Part shown: in pieces, positions 13,970 to 14,269 of the stretch
How positions within the stretch are numbered: position 1 is the stretch's first letter
Layout of the letters: each line of letters begins with the position of its first letter
From: an uncultured Pedobacter sp.
Lineage (GTDB): Bacteria; Bacteroidota; Bacteroidia; Sphingobacteriales; Sphingobacteriaceae
Assembly (NCBI RefSeq): GCF_946479715.1
Contig: NZ_CAMLHF010000149.1
Location: 1 to 14,269, forward strand
Direction of reading: 5' to 3'
Length of the DNA: 14,269 nucleotides
Program-made: the position numbers and the translations under genes
Notes under the pieces: generated by a model
Database searches by the model: none
Told to the model about the DNA's origin: nothing
The model's input: the letters and a program-made list of their open reading frames with translations, nothing else

Positions 13970-14269
13970 TTATAATTTGGTAATTACTTTAAGTAGATTA
14001 AATTCTTCTGTCCAGAACTCTTCTGAGGTATGCTTGCCGTAAGCTTTGTATTGCACTATTCCATTTTTGGTGATCATGAACTGATGTGCATCCAGGCTGT
14101 TCTTGGGAACTGGCAAGGTGCTTTCTTCTTCGGGATCTAAGGTGATGAATGCCCAGTCGTCATATTTCAGCAACATCTTTTTTAAAAGGTCCTGGCCAGG
14201 CGGGCTGTTGTAGTATCCCAAAGGTGCATCCCAATAGCAGTGGTGATTTAAACCGCTGTTTTCTTTAAA
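13970..14269 (-). CDS. Thioredoxin-like (TlpA/redoxin-type) protein, N-terminus outside window
   Basis: The reading frame is open to the window edge, so only the last 99 codons are seen; a TTG at 14219-14221 is not a needed start because coding continues upstream of it. The visible part fits the C-terminal half of a thioredoxin fold: a strand DDWAFITLDPEE, a likely cis-Pro region (STLPVPKNSLDAHQ), then FMITKNGIVQYKAYG, matching the 'fvID.dG.i......G' strand pair of TlpA-like proteins, and a final helix SEEFWTEEFNLLKVITKL. The CxxC active site would lie upstream; one Cys (in HHCYWDAP) is visible near the edge. It probably heads or continues the operon with the DUF3738-like gene, suggesting a periplasmic redox role. 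Confidence 0.55.
   Translation of the reverse strand, partial: FKENSGLNHHCYWDAPLGYYNSPPGQDLLKKMLLKYDDWAFITLDPEEESTLPVPKNSLDAHQFMITKNGIVQYKAYGKHTSEEFWTEEFNLLKVITKL

Noticed and set aside
1..14269. CRISPR array
   Set aside because: No repeats of about 24-40 bases with regular spacers; the only regular array has an 11-bp period without spacers.

Overview
The window looks like a chromosomal contig end from a Bacteroidota bacterium, most likely a Sphingobacteriaceae member such as Pedobacter. This is inferred from the gene content (grasp-with-spasm RiPP genes, LytS/LytTR pair, DUF3738-like protein), the AT-rich composition, A-rich rather than Shine-Dalgarno-like leaders, and TAnnTTTG-type promoter boxes. 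The first 47 bases are not biological: they are an Illumina P7/TruSeq index adapter left on the contig end.

Left part (48-3064): a truncated GNAT acetyltransferase and a class I glutamine amidotransferase lie on the minus strand. A two-lobed retropepsin-like aspartic protease with a C-terminal membrane anchor lies on the plus strand and is split by a -1 frameshift near 2610-2623. A 567-base gap follows. It holds no gene but has GTGGCC-containing quasi-repeats that resemble the ends of IS21-family elements.

Core (3632-12601, plus strand): a complete-looking RiPP locus of the 'grasp-with-spasm' type. Two precursor peptides share a nearly identical 22-residue double-glycine leader but have quite different cores. 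A hairpin terminator separates them from the biosynthetic genes. Next come an ATP-grasp maturase (gwsG), a previously uncalled 53-residue basic small protein, and a SPASM-domain maturase (gwsS) without the CxxxCxxC radical-SAM motif. These are followed by a C39-peptidase ABC exporter, an HlyD-type adaptor starting at TTG inside the exporter gene, and a TPR-LytS-like histidine kinase with a LytTR response regulator. The inferred flow is: the ATP-grasp enzyme (with GwsS and perhaps the small protein) modifies the core, the C39 domain cuts after GG during export through ABC/HlyD, and the two-component pair controls or senses the system.

Right part (12602-14269): a noncoding region of about 570 bases carries five 11-bp tandem repeats, a bidirectional terminator-like hairpin between convergent operons, and a block of interlocking inverted repeats. 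A minus-strand operon follows: a thioredoxin-like protein (cut by the window end), a secreted DUF3738-like protein, and a protein resembling colicin D immunity proteins, the last two overlapping by 8 bases.
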